64,000 bases of DNA from Lacibacter cauensis. Lineage in GTDB: Bacteria > Bacteroidota > Bacteroidia > Chitinophagales > Chitinophagaceae. Each line of letters opens with the position of its first letter. Position 1 is the stretch's first letter. Shown here piece by piece: positions 34,982-42,941 of this stretch. The notes under the pieces are model-generated. The model saw nothing but the letters and a program-made list of their open reading frames with translations. It ran no database searches and was not told where the DNA came from. The translations under genes were made by a program, and so were the position numbers. Location: assembly GCF_007830055.1 (NCBI RefSeq), contig NZ_VLLE01000002.1, positions 197,953 through 261,952 on the forward strand. The letters run 5' to 3'.

Positions 34982-35401
34982 ATGCTAAAGATTTTTACGT
35001 TCTGTATTTGTATGCTCACTGCTGCAGCCGGTTATTCGCAAATGTATGTGCAGGCTGGTGGAGGAGTTACCACACATGGCAATGCAGGTGCCGATTTAAG
35101 TGTGGGGTATGCAGCAAAGAAAACAACTTTTGCTGTTGGTTATTTTGCGTTGCTCGATAACGATCAACCACTGCTGCTGAATGTGCAGGCCGGTTATAAA
35201 TTAACGAAGGCTGTAAGAATGTACGGCGGGTTTGTACGCAAACAGGTATCGGCAAACTTTAAATCGCTGAATAAAAACTCCTGGATAACAGGGGTGGAGT
35301 ATAATACCAAGCGGTTCAAACGGGGGAATTTTTATTACTCTGCCAATTACATACCCGACTATTTCTTTGTAACCGTAGGGATGAAGTTCAATTACCGTTA
35401 A
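34982..35401 (+). CDS. Small secreted barrel-type protein, 139 aa
   Basis: Signal peptide MLKIFTFCICMLTAAAGYS, then alternating strands with glycine turns (AGGGVTTHGNAGADLSVGYAAKK, LLLNVQAGYKLTKAVRMYGG) and a terminal FVTVGMKFNYR typical of an outer-membrane barrel end. No family identified. Weak codon-level difference from neighbours is not apparent. Confidence 0.75.
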   Translation: MLKIFTFCICMLTAAAGYSQMYVQAGGGVTTHGNAGADLSVGYAAKKTTFAVGYFALLDNDQPLLLNVQAGYKLTKAVRMYGGFVRKQVSANFKSLNKNSWITGVEYNTKRFKRGNFYYSANYIPDYFFVTVGMKFNYR

Positions 35402-35629
35402 TAACAGTAACGGATGGCCGAAAAAAAAATAATCTGTCAAAAATTTGCATATCTCAATTCTGGCCGTAATTTTACGGTCAGAATTGAATCCGGCCCTAAA
35501 CTAATTTCTTTCCCGATTTAATTCCCTCATTTACAATCCCTATATCCGGAAGCCCTTTCCAAAATTCCTCTATTAACCAAATTGATTCCAATCCTAAGCC
35601 CGAGATTGTATTTTAATCAATTTGTATAC

Positions 35630-36004
35630 ATGAAAACAAGAGTCGTACCTGTAATTGTAACCTTGCTGATGCTGTTTATCAGTAACACAGGAATCAGCGG
35701 AACAATTCCTTCTATCAAATCATGGCCTCGAGTATATGATGTGCAGATCGAGCAAAAAGCAGCACACATTATTTTACAGTGGAAAGCAGAGAACGAGCCG
35801 AAAGAAATCTATTATGAAATAGAAAGCAGCGCAGATGGCAAAACTTTTCAAACGTTTGCCATTGTATTAGGCGGTTTCAGTGAAGATGCACATTATAAGT
35901 ACAAAGCCCGCATGAAACAGGCGGCAACTACCAAGACATTTTATCGCATTAAACAAATAAACAACGATGGTACTTACAGAATTGTAAGTGAACAATCGCT
36001 TTAA
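35630..36004 (+). CDS. Secreted single fibronectin-III-like domain protein
   Basis: 124 residues: signal peptide (MKTRVVPVIVTLLMLFISNTG), then one beta-sandwich of the kind that precedes T9SS sorting domains in Bacteroidota: ILQWKAENEPKEIYYEIESSADGKTFQT and KTFYRIKQINNDGTYRI match the usual FEIERS-DG and YYRLKQVD-DG motifs. The sorting domain itself is absent, so this may be a free-standing domain or a relic of a longer cargo. A terminator follows. Start ATG at 35630 chosen because it begins the signal peptide. Confidence 0.75.
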   Translation: MKTRVVPVIVTLLMLFISNTGISGTIPSIKSWPRVYDVQIEQKAAHIILQWKAENEPKEIYYEIESSADGKTFQTFAIVLGGFSEDAHYKYKARMKQAATTKTFYRIKQINNDGTYRIVSEQSL

Positions 36005-36043
36005 GCTATTCAAAAGACTGTTGGTTCTCTTATAGGTAAATAC

Positions 36044-36076
36044 GCCGTCCTTATTCTTAAGGATGGCTTTTTTATT
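36044..36076 (+). terminator. Intrinsic terminator
   Basis: 10-bp stem (36044-36053 with 36058-36067, one G-U) and a T run. It ends at the stop codon of the convergent lipoprotein gene. Confidence 0.82.
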
Positions 36077-36746
36077 TAGAAAATTTCCAACCAAAAGTAT
36101 TTTCAAGAGCTTGTTTTTGAGATTCCGTTAGACGGATATACAAAAAAAACTGGCCAAGCCCCAAACCATCTTTTCCTAAGTACATGTAAAATTTCTCATG
36201 CCCATTTTTTATCATTTGTTGATTGATGATATCAAAAACTTCTTCGGAAAGCCAATCATCATGGTAAGTTGGGTCGAATTTAATTTCTTCTCCTTTTTCT
36301 TTAAATGAAACATGAATTGGACCATTTTCAGTTTCCCATGTTTCAATAATTTCGGTTGGTTGAAAATATCCAGCGGATGCTTCGGAAAAGATTTTTAGAA
36401 GTGAGACGTATTGATTATTGTCTTTGCCAACATCCGATTCTGCATCACCATAAACAGCTCTTTCCTGATCAAGCATAAGCACTTCGTATTTTTCTAATTT
36501 CATTCCCGGATCATAGAATTCTTTAAACATTTTAGAATGTTCAGCTATTCTTTGCTGGTGAAGTGTATCGAATAATTGTTCATTGCTCAAGCTTTCATAT
36601 TTTCTAAAAAAGCCAATGCTCCTTAAAGTATGAATGGTTTGTTTAACTGAATCAACACTGTTTTCATTATTTTTTTTGTGTGGTGAATTACAAGAAATTG
36701 TTAGAAGAAATAGGAAAGATATTATTGTGAGTAGCAATCTAAACAT
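36072..36746 (-). CDS. Lipoprotein of unknown function, 224 aa
   Basis: Lipoprotein signal (ISFLFLLTISC). The mature part has no family I recognise: helical start (HTLRSIGFFRKYESLSNEQLFDTLH) and a mixed domain ending LTESQKQALENTFGWKF. Base composition is visibly lower in GC than the neighbouring ABC-F gene, hinting at accessory origin. Alone on the minus strand. Confidence 0.72.
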   Translation of the reverse strand: MFRLLLTIISFLFLLTISCNSPHKKNNENSVDSVKQTIHTLRSIGFFRKYESLSNEQLFDTLHQQRIAEHSKMFKEFYDPGMKLEKYEVLMLDQERAVYGDAESDVGKDNNQYVSLLKIFSEASAGYFQPTEIIETWETENGPIHVSFKEKGEEIKFDPTYHDDWLSEEVFDIINQQMIKNGHEKFYMYLGKDGLGLGQFFLYIRLTESQKQALENTFGWKFSK

Positions 36747-36819
36747 AAATGAAGAGGTATTTAAACATAATATCTTTCAGTAAAGTTTGTTTATTGTCTA
36801 TTCACTATTGCAAATTCCA

Positions 36820-38799
36820 TCACCCCATCTTACTCTCCAACTCCATCACTTTCTCAAACGCAGCTTCGTATTCTTTGTTGAGCTGTGCTAATTCTTTGCT
36901 GAGCTGTTGATAAGCAGTTTCGGTTTGTTTAAACTTGTCTTTATCCGAATACGTAGCAGGGTCGGAGAGTTGCGCTTCCATCTTGTTTTTTTCGATGGTA
37001 ACAGCGTTGATCTTCTCTTCGAGCTGTTGCAGTATGCGTTGTTGCTTCTGCAATTCTTTCTTCGCTTCTTTGTTAATCACCACTTTGATTTCGGCAACAG
37101 GAGCAGGTGTTGGTGCTGGTTTTTCTTCCACTACTTTTTTTACTTCGGCCTTCTTCTCACTACCGGCTGCCGGCTCTTTATTCTCGGCAGCTCTCTTTGC
37201 CATCCGTTCTTTCCACTCTAAGTATTCGGTGTAAGTGCCTTTAAATTCTTTGATCTCTTCATCTACAATTTCCCAGATCTTATTCGCCGTTTGCGATACA
37301 AAGAAACGATCGTGACTCACCAAAATGATACTGCCCTGGTATTTGTTCAATGCTTCAATGAGCAATTCAACCGAGTGCATATCTAAGTGGTTCGTCGGTT
37401 CGTCGAGCATGAGGAAGTTGGCCTTGCTGATGATTGTTTTTGCTAAGGCAATCCTTGCTTTTTCACCACCACTTAATACCTTGATTTTTTTATCAATGTC
37501 ATCGCCTCCAAACAAAAAGCAACCCAGCAGTGTACGCAACTCCTGATCAGTTTTCTGCGTGCCACAGGTTTTTAATTCATCCAGCAGTGTGTGATTCAAC
37601 CCTAATGACTCCAACTGATGCTGTGCATAAAAACTTTCGTCTACATTATGTCCCCATTTGCGTTCGCCTTCAAAACTTTCAACGCCGGCAATAATGCGCA
37701 GCAGGGTTGATTTCCCTTTACCATTCGCACCAATCAATGCAATCTTATCGCCCCGTTCAATTTCGGCATTGCCATTTGTTACGATTCGTGTGCTGCCGTA
37801 ATGTTTAGTAATATGCTTTAGCTCACATAATACTTTGCCGGGCATTTTATCTACCGAAAAGTTGATGCGGATATTCGGACGGTCATTCGTTGGCGCTTCA
37901 ATCACATCCAGCTTTTCTAATTTCTTAATGGCTGTTTGTGCAGCAGCAGCCTTGCTTGCTTTTGCACGGAAGCGCTCAATAAAACGTTCCTGCTGACGAA
38001 TGAAATCCTGTTGGTTTTCGAAGGCTTTCATCTGCAGTTCCATCCGCACTTCTTTTTCCTTTTGATAGAAGGAATAGTTGCCGCCGTAAATATGCAGACC
38101 TTGTTGAAACACTTCCACAATCTTTGTTACCATTCGATCAAGGAACCAGCGGTCATGCGATACAATCACAACAGAACCCTGGTAGTGCAGCAAATATTTT
38201 TCTAACCATTCAATACTGGGAAGATCAAGGTGGTTCGTCGGTTCATCCAATAACAAGAGATCGGGCTGTTGTAAGATCATTTTTGCCAGTAACACACGCA
38301 TGCGCCAGCCACCGCTGAACTCTTTATATGGACGTTGCAGATCGGCATTGGCAAAACCAAGCCCCTGCAGAATTTCTTCTGTTTTGTGATGGATATTGTA
38401 CCCATCCAACGTATCCATTTCGTGCAGCTTATCGCTGTAGAGGTGAAGCAGTGCTTCATCTTCATGATTTTGCTCCAGCTGTTTGCCTAATTCTTCAATT
38501 TCTTTTTCCAGCAGCAATACTCTTTCAAACGCACCCAACGCCACCTGCAGAATCGATTCGCTGGTATCAAAACTCAACAGATCCTGGTGCAAGTAACCAA
38601 TACTGGTGTTGCGGCTGCGGATCACTTCGCCTTTCGATGGCTGGTATTCGCCCACCAGCAACTTCAGCAGGGTTGATTTGCCCGTGCCGTTATACCCGAT
38701 CAAACCAATGCGTTCATTGGGATGAATGTGCCAGGTTGCATCTTCCACAATGGCTCTTGCGCCAAACTCAAACGTTACATTCTGAAAACCAGCTAACAT
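36820..38799 (-). CDS. ABC-F family ATPase (Uup/EttA group)
   Basis: 659-residue soluble protein with two ABC cassettes and no membrane helices. Cassette 1: Walker A GYNGTGKST, signature FSGGWRMR, Walker B LLLLDEPTNHLD. The linker (about 250-320) is the charged helical arm of ABC-F proteins. Cassette 2: GANGKGKST, LSGGEKARIALAK, LMLDEPTNHLD. The C-terminus (about 560-659) is Ala/Pro/Glu-rich and then a coiled coil, as in Uup. ABC-F proteins act on the ribosome; some give antibiotic protection, others housekeeping. Nothing here marks a resistance type. Confidence 0.94.
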   Translation of the reverse strand: MLAGFQNVTFEFGARAIVEDATWHIHPNERIGLIGYNGTGKSTLLKLLVGEYQPSKGEVIRSRNTSIGYLHQDLLSFDTSESILQVALGAFERVLLLEKEIEELGKQLEQNHEDEALLHLYSDKLHEMDTLDGYNIHHKTEEILQGLGFANADLQRPYKEFSGGWRMRVLLAKMILQQPDLLLLDEPTNHLDLPSIEWLEKYLLHYQGSVVIVSHDRWFLDRMVTKIVEVFQQGLHIYGGNYSFYQKEKEVRMELQMKAFENQQDFIRQQERFIERFRAKASKAAAAQTAIKKLEKLDVIEAPTNDRPNIRINFSVDKMPGKVLCELKHITKHYGSTRIVTNGNAEIERGDKIALIGANGKGKSTLLRIIAGVESFEGERKWGHNVDESFYAQHQLESLGLNHTLLDELKTCGTQKTDQELRTLLGCFLFGGDDIDKKIKVLSGGEKARIALAKTIISKANFLMLDEPTNHLDMHSVELLIEALNKYQGSIILVSHDRFFVSQTANKIWEIVDEEIKEFKGTYTEYLEWKERMAKRAAENKEPAAGSEKKAEVKKVVEEKPAPTPAPVAEIKVVINKEAKKELQKQQRILQQLEEKINAVTIEKNKMEAQLSDPATYSDKDKFKQTETAYQQLSKELAQLNKEYEAAFEKVMELESKMG

Positions 38800-38818
38800 A
38801 ATTTATAAAAATGAGCCG

Positions 38819-38826
38819 CAAAGATA
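38819..38826 (-). promoter_or_regulatory. -7 promoter box of the ABC-F gene
   Basis: TATCTTTG followed by CGGC on the minus strand, 20 nt before the ATG. -33 not evident because heptad repeats occupy the upstream region. Confidence 0.62.
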
Positions 38827-38834
38827 AGGTTTAA

Positions 38835-38890
38835 GTACGGGGAGAGAGGTAAGAAGTACGATGTATGCGGTACGAAGTACGAAGTGTGCG
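38835..38890 (+). repeat. Heptad-periodic repeat, 8 units (GTACGAA type)
   Basis: Eight exact 7-nt units beginning G (GTACGGG, GAGAGAG, GTAAGAA, GTACGAT, GTATGCG, GTACGAA twice, GTGTGCG). It starts 8 nt upstream of the ABC-F -7 box, where the -33 box would lie. Confidence 0.8.
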
Positions 38891-38894
38891 TCCT

Positions 38895-38939
38895 GAGCGG
38901 AGTCGAAGGGCGGGTAAGTCAATCGAGCGTAGTCGAGAG
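38895..38939 (+). repeat. Pair of dispersed 15-nt repeats
   Basis: GAGCGGAGTCGAAGG (38895-38909) and GAGCGTAGTCGAGAG (38925-38939), 12 of 15 bases alike, 30 nt apart. This word is familiar from intergenic regions of other Bacteroidota. Confidence 0.6.
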
Positions 38940-38967
38940 TGACGTAAAAAGTTGAGAAGGTAGGTCT

Positions 38968-38975
38968 TATCTTTG
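38968..38975 (+). promoter_or_regulatory. -7 promoter box of the DUF3347 gene
   Basis: TATCTTTG followed by CCC, 15 nt upstream of the ATG. Confidence 0.62.
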
Positions 38976-38990
38976 CCCAAAATTTTTTGT

Positions 38991-39572
38991 ATGAAAAAGA
39001 CTTTGCTTATCCTCTCTGTTGTTTTATTGGTGGTGGCCTGTAAAAACAAAGATGAAAAATCGGAAGAAACAACCGCAGCTCCCGAACAACCCAAAGCAGC
39101 AGGCTATGCGTACAGCGAAACCTTTAACCAGTCGATGACGAATGTGCTGAATGCGTATTACAACCTCAAAGATGCGTTTGTAGCAAGCGATACTGCAAAA
39201 GTGAATACAGCTGCAGTAGCTTTAAAAGGTTTGCTCGACAGTTTAAAACTGGATGAAGTAAAGCAATTCGATAGTCTTGGTTTTACAAGTATTGATGGCC
39301 GTGCAGGCGATGTGGCTGCAGAAATCAGTGGTATGCTGGGTGAAAAAGAACTGGAGAAAAAACGTGAATCGTTCGAAATGGTTTCGAATGCATTTTACGA
39401 CATGGTACGTGTGATCAAACCAACCGGTGCCACCATTTACTATCAATACTGCCCAATGGCATTCAACGATAAAGGAGCCTACTGGCTCAGCAGTGCCGAC
39501 AGCATTATGAATCCTTACTTCGGTAAAAAAATGCTCACCTGTGGTGAAGTGAAGGAGACGTTGAAATACTAA
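38991..39572 (+). CDS. DUF3347 domain lipoprotein
   Basis: 193 residues with lipoprotein signal (LLILSVVLLVVAC). DUF3347 occupies about 45-150: LNAYYNLKDAFVASDTAKVNTAAVALKGLLDSL is its helical core, followed by an extracellular-like end with YYQYCPMAFNDKGAYWLSS, where a Cys-Pro-Met segment often binds copper in DUF3347 proteins fused to CusB-like parts. Metal binding here is inference. Monocistronic. Confidence 0.87.
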   Translation: MKKTLLILSVVLLVVACKNKDEKSEETTAAPEQPKAAGYAYSETFNQSMTNVLNAYYNLKDAFVASDTAKVNTAAVALKGLLDSLKLDEVKQFDSLGFTSIDGRAGDVAAEISGMLGEKELEKKRESFEMVSNAFYDMVRVIKPTGATIYYQYCPMAFNDKGAYWLSSADSIMNPYFGKKMLTCGEVKETLKY

Positions 39573-39596
39573 GATGATTGATGAGTGGGGAGCTGG

Positions 39597-39634
39597 TAGC
39601 TATTAGCCATTAGCCGATAGTTGGTAGTTGATAG
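39597..39634 (+). repeat. Heptad-periodic repeat, about 5 units (TAGCTAT type)
   Basis: Consecutive 7-nt units TAGCTAT, TAGCCAT, TAGCCGA, TAGTTGG, TAGTTGA, then TAGTC. Located 25 nt after the DUF3347 stop. Confidence 0.72.
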
Positions 39635-39671
39635 TCTTTCGATCATTCACTTTTAAAATATCACACTGTCT

Positions 39672-39689
39672 ATCCCCTCCTTGGAGGGG
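39672..39689 (+). repeat. Dispersed palindromic repeat, copy 2
   Basis: ATCCCCTCCTTGGAGGGG, identical over 18 nt to 5215-5232. Confidence 0.75.
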
Positions 39690-39795
39690 CGGCATGTTGT
39701 TACACATGAGAATGATTGATGGGTTGGGTTGTTTCATTTAAACAAAAACACCGTTTGCTTGTAATAGAGGGGACTTTAAAACAGGACATAGCCGC

Positions 39796-42162
39796 ATGCA
39801 TCATTTATTGAAACCTATCATTTCACTGCTCATTTGTTTTGCAACAGTCGTTTCGGCTACCGCACAAGAGAAATTCACCATCAGCGGTTATGTAAAAGAC
39901 AGTACCAGCAATGAAACCATTATTGGAGCCACCATCAGCGTTCAAGGGCGCACCAAAGGCATCAGCTCTAACCAATACGGTTTTTATTCCATTACACTCG
40001 ATAAAGGCAATTACACACTCACAGTTTCGCATGTGGGTTTTGTAGCCAAAGAAATTGTGCTCGATTTAAAAAGTAATACCCAGCTCAATTTCGATCTTGC
40101 TCCACGCATTGCCATTGCGCAGGAAGTGATTATCTATTCCAAAAAGCGTGATCTGAATGTGAAGAGTGCACAGATGGGCAAGTTTGAACTGAGCATGAAC
40201 CAGATCAAGGCGGTGCCGGCATTTGCAGGAGAAGTAGACCCGATTAAAGTATTACAACTATTGCCCGGTGTACGCAACGCAGGCGAAGGCAACAGCGGGC
40301 TGTATGTACGTGGTGGAGGCCCCGATCAGAATTTAATGCTACTCGACGATGCAGTGGTGTACAATCCCGGTCACCTGTTTGGTTTCTTTTCAGTGTTTAA
40401 CAGCGATGCGTTGAAGAACGTGAGTTTGATTAAAGGAGGCATGCCTGCTAACTACGGTGGCCGCATCAGCAGTGTTGTAGATATTGCCATGAAGGAAGGC
40501 AACAACAAAAAATTCCAGGTAGAAGGCGGTATTGGTAATGTGTCTTCCCGTGTTTCTATTCAAGGTCCGGTTGTAAAAGAAAAAGCTTCATTCATTATAT
40601 CTGCGAGACGAACGTATCTCGATGTGTTGGTGAAGCCTTTTATTAAAAAAGAAAGTGCGTTCTATGGCAGCGGTTATTATTTCTACGATCTCAACACCAA
40701 ATTCAACTATAAATTTTCGGAGAAAGACCGCCTGTATGCCAGCGGTTATTTCGGAAGAGATGTGTTTACCTTCAACAACAAAGAACGCAGCTTTGGTGCA
40801 CGCATTCCCTGGGGTAATTCAACAGGAACGATACGGTGGAACCATGTGTTCAACAGTAAATTATTTTCCAACACCTCGGTTGTATGGAACGATTACCAAT
40901 TTGCCTTCGGTGGTAAACAAAGTAATTTCGAAATCAATCTTAATTCAGCCATACGTGATGTAAGTGCGAAGATTGATTTTGATTATTACCCTGTCAACAA
41001 TCACCAGTTAAAGTACGGCATCAACTATACGTATCACAAATTCAATCCGCAAACTGCCAGTGGAAAAAGCGGTGACATTTCGTTTGAACCACAAACAGTC
41101 AACAACAAGTTTGCACATGAAATGGCAGCGTACGTGATGGATGATTGGGAGGTGAACGATGCATTGAAAATTAATTACGGTATCCGCTATACAGCTTTTC
41201 AGCAGGTTGGTCCGTATAAACTGTTTGTAAAAGATGCAGATGGCAATAAGCTCGACAGCACCGTTTATGGCAGAGGCGATAACATTAAAACCTATGGCGG
41301 TTTAGAACCACGTGTAACGATGCGTTATGCATTGGATGATGAAACATCGTTGAAAGCGGCAGTAACACGTAACCTGCAGTTTATTCATTTGGTAAGTAAT
41401 TCGGGTACAACCTTGCCAACCGATATCTGGGTACCGAGTACGTACAGGGTTAAACCACAGATCGGCTGGCAGTATGCCGCAGGTTTCTTTAAAAACTTTA
41501 AAGACAATATGTGGGAAACATCGGTGGAAGTGTATTACAAAACCATGCAGAACCAGATCGAATACAAAGAAGGATACACGCCGGGTATTGGTGACCCTGA
41601 AGAAAGTTTTGTATTCGGAAAAGGGTGGAGTTATGGTGCTGAGTTTTATGTAAACAAAGCAAGAGGCAATTTCACAGGATGGATCGGTTATACGCTTTCA
41701 TGGACGTGGCGACGTTTTGCCGATTTGAATGATGGTCAAAAATATCCCGGCCGTTACGATCGCCGGCACGATCTGAGTATTGTTACCAATTACCAGCAAA
41801 ACAAAAAATGGCGTTATTCGGCGGTGTTTGTCTTTGGCACAGGCAATGCGTTTACACTCCCTGAGCGTTTCTTTTTGGTTGATGGTGTACTAACGCAGCA
41901 GTACAGCCGCATCAATCAATACCGTTTACCTGCCTATCATCGTTTAGATCTTTCGGCTGTGTACACACCGCAACCTAAGAAAGTAAAGAAGCTGAAAACA
42001 GAGTGGGTGTTCAGTGCGTACAATGCCTATAGCCGTCAAAATCCTTATTTTATTTACTACGATCAGCAAGGCAATCCGCTGCAGGGTAATTTACAAGTGG
42101 AAGCAAGACAGGTATCACTGTTTCCGATTATACCCAGTGTAACGTTGAATTTTAAATTGTAG
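39796..42162 (+). CDS. TonB-dependent receptor with carboxypeptidase-like N-terminal domain
   Basis: Outer-membrane transporter of 788 residues. Signal peptide (1-23), CarboxypepD_reg-like domain (about 27-110: ISGYVKDSTSNETIIGATISVQGRTKG), plug (about 120-230: VDPIKVLQLLPGVRNAGEGNSGLYVRGG in outline) and a 22-strand-type barrel ending VTLNFKL. No adjacent SusD-like gene, so this is not a standard SusCD pair; the shorter length also points to a metal, vitamin or peptide receptor. Substrate unknown. Confidence 0.94.
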   Translation: MHHLLKPIISLLICFATVVSATAQEKFTISGYVKDSTSNETIIGATISVQGRTKGISSNQYGFYSITLDKGNYTLTVSHVGFVAKEIVLDLKSNTQLNFDLAPRIAIAQEVIIYSKKRDLNVKSAQMGKFELSMNQIKAVPAFAGEVDPIKVLQLLPGVRNAGEGNSGLYVRGGGPDQNLMLLDDAVVYNPGHLFGFFSVFNSDALKNVSLIKGGMPANYGGRISSVVDIAMKEGNNKKFQVEGGIGNVSSRVSIQGPVVKEKASFIISARRTYLDVLVKPFIKKESAFYGSGYYFYDLNTKFNYKFSEKDRLYASGYFGRDVFTFNNKERSFGARIPWGNSTGTIRWNHVFNSKLFSNTSVVWNDYQFAFGGKQSNFEINLNSAIRDVSAKIDFDYYPVNNHQLKYGINYTYHKFNPQTASGKSGDISFEPQTVNNKFAHEMAAYVMDDWEVNDALKINYGIRYTAFQQVGPYKLFVKDADGNKLDSTVYGRGDNIKTYGGLEPRVTMRYALDDETSLKAAVTRNLQFIHLVSNSGTTLPTDIWVPSTYRVKPQIGWQYAAGFFKNFKDNMWETSVEVYYKTMQNQIEYKEGYTPGIGDPEESFVFGKGWSYGAEFYVNKARGNFTGWIGYTLSWTWRRFADLNDGQKYPGRYDRRHDLSIVTNYQQNKKWRYSAVFVFGTGNAFTLPERFFLVDGVLTQQYSRINQYRLPAYHRLDLSAVYTPQPKKVKKLKTEWVFSAYNAYSRQNPYFIYYDQQGNPLQGNLQVEARQVSLFPIIPSVTLNFKL

Positions 42163-42194
42163 AATTTGCTACAATGACTCCAACTCGTAAGCTT

Positions 42195-42271
42195 GACCTG
42201 ACAGGTTTATGTTCATCGTGCAGTTAGCATTTAATCTGGTAAATGGTAGTGAAAGCTTAACCTGTCAGGTC
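42195..42271. repeat. Inverted repeat downstream of the TonB receptor
   Basis: GACCTGACAGGTT (42195-42207) and its exact reverse complement AACCTGTCAGGTC (42259-42271), 51 nt apart. Each arm also contains an internal ACCTGnCAGGT palindrome. The same AAGCTT precedes both arms. No T run, so not a normal terminator. Confidence 0.7.
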
Positions 42272-42332
42272 GAATCCGTTTTTTAATAGCATCCTTCACA
42301 AGTTCATAACATTTACAACAACAGGATGCAGT

Positions 42333-42340
42333 TATCTTTG
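42333..42340 (+). promoter_or_regulatory. -7 promoter box of the rnk-like gene
   Basis: TATCTTTG followed by CCG. The next ATG (42347, short leader ORF) is only 6 nt on, and the Rnk-like gene starts 112 nt on. Confidence 0.65.
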
Positions 42341-42346
42341 CCGTTT

Positions 42347-42432
42347 ATGCATTACTGCAATACATACGCATTTCTCTTTCTTTCACTTAACCCTGTTGGT
42401 TGTATTTAACCGATAGGGGCGTTTTATTTTTC
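42347..42432 (+). promoter_or_regulatory. Candidate attenuator: leader ORF plus terminator hairpin
   Basis: A 20-codon ORF (42347-42409, MHYCNTYAF... ending VGCI) begins just after the -7 box. Its last codons overlap an 11-bp hairpin (42391-42401 with 42408-42418, two G-U pairs) followed by a T-rich tail (TTTTATTTTT). The stop codon sits at the loop. This layout would let leader translation melt the terminator. No antiterminator was worked out, so this is a candidate only. Confidence 0.45.
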
Positions 42433-42452
42433 ATTTTTTAAATACAGTCATT

Positions 42453-42845
42453 ATGAACAACGAATTGAACCCTGTGGTTCTTTGCGAAGAAGATTTTTCC
42501 AAGCTGAAACAATTGGTATCACTTTCCGGTTCTGCTAAACAAGACGAAATGAGTCTTGCACATGAAATAGCCCGTGCTATTGTTGTGAAGAACGATTCGT
42601 TTCCACCCAACACCATTCGCATCGGATCTACGGTAAGTATTGAAGATGTGGAAACAAAGAAGCTGCATGAGTTTACGATTGTGATGCCTTCTTTAGCTGA
42701 TATTAAACGCAAGTTTGTATCGGTACTGTCGCCCATGGCTGCTGCCATCATCGGCTTCCGCAAAGGTGAAGAAGTGGTGTGGAAAATGCCGTCGGGCTTA
42801 AAACGTATTGTTATTAAAGATGTACAAACACCCTTACCGGCCTGA
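42453..42845 (+). CDS. Rnk/GreA-GreB C-terminal-domain family protein
   Basis: 130 residues. The C-terminal half has the FKBP-like GreA/B C-terminal fold: IRIGSTVSIEDVETKKLHEFTIVMPSLAD and SVLSPMAAAIIGFRKGEEVVWKMPSG are the usual Gre/Rnk motifs; the N-terminal half is a short helical pair rather than the long GreA coiled coil. Rnk binds RNA polymerase in E. coli. It follows a candidate attenuator and is followed by a terminator. Confidence 0.85.
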   Translation: MNNELNPVVLCEEDFSKLKQLVSLSGSAKQDEMSLAHEIARAIVVKNDSFPPNTIRIGSTVSIEDVETKKLHEFTIVMPSLADIKRKFVSVLSPMAAAIIGFRKGEEVVWKMPSGLKRIVIKDVQTPLPA

Positions 42846-42877
42846 GCAATACAAACAACAAACTGAAAGCAAAAAAT

Positions 42878-42912
42878 AAACCCTTTGTTGCATCAACAAA
42901 GGGTTTATTTTT
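42878..42912 (+). terminator. Bidirectional intrinsic terminator
   Basis: 13-bp perfect stem (42878-42890 with 42894-42906), tight 3-nt loop, T run on plus and T run on minus as well. It lies between the convergent rnk-like and MetF-like genes. Confidence 0.9.
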
Positions 42913-42941
42913 ATTCTGCTTTAAAAAAAACGAGTACGCTG

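Noticed and set aside
42195-42271. Terminator for the TonB receptor gene
   Set aside because: Arms are 51 nt apart and no T run follows.
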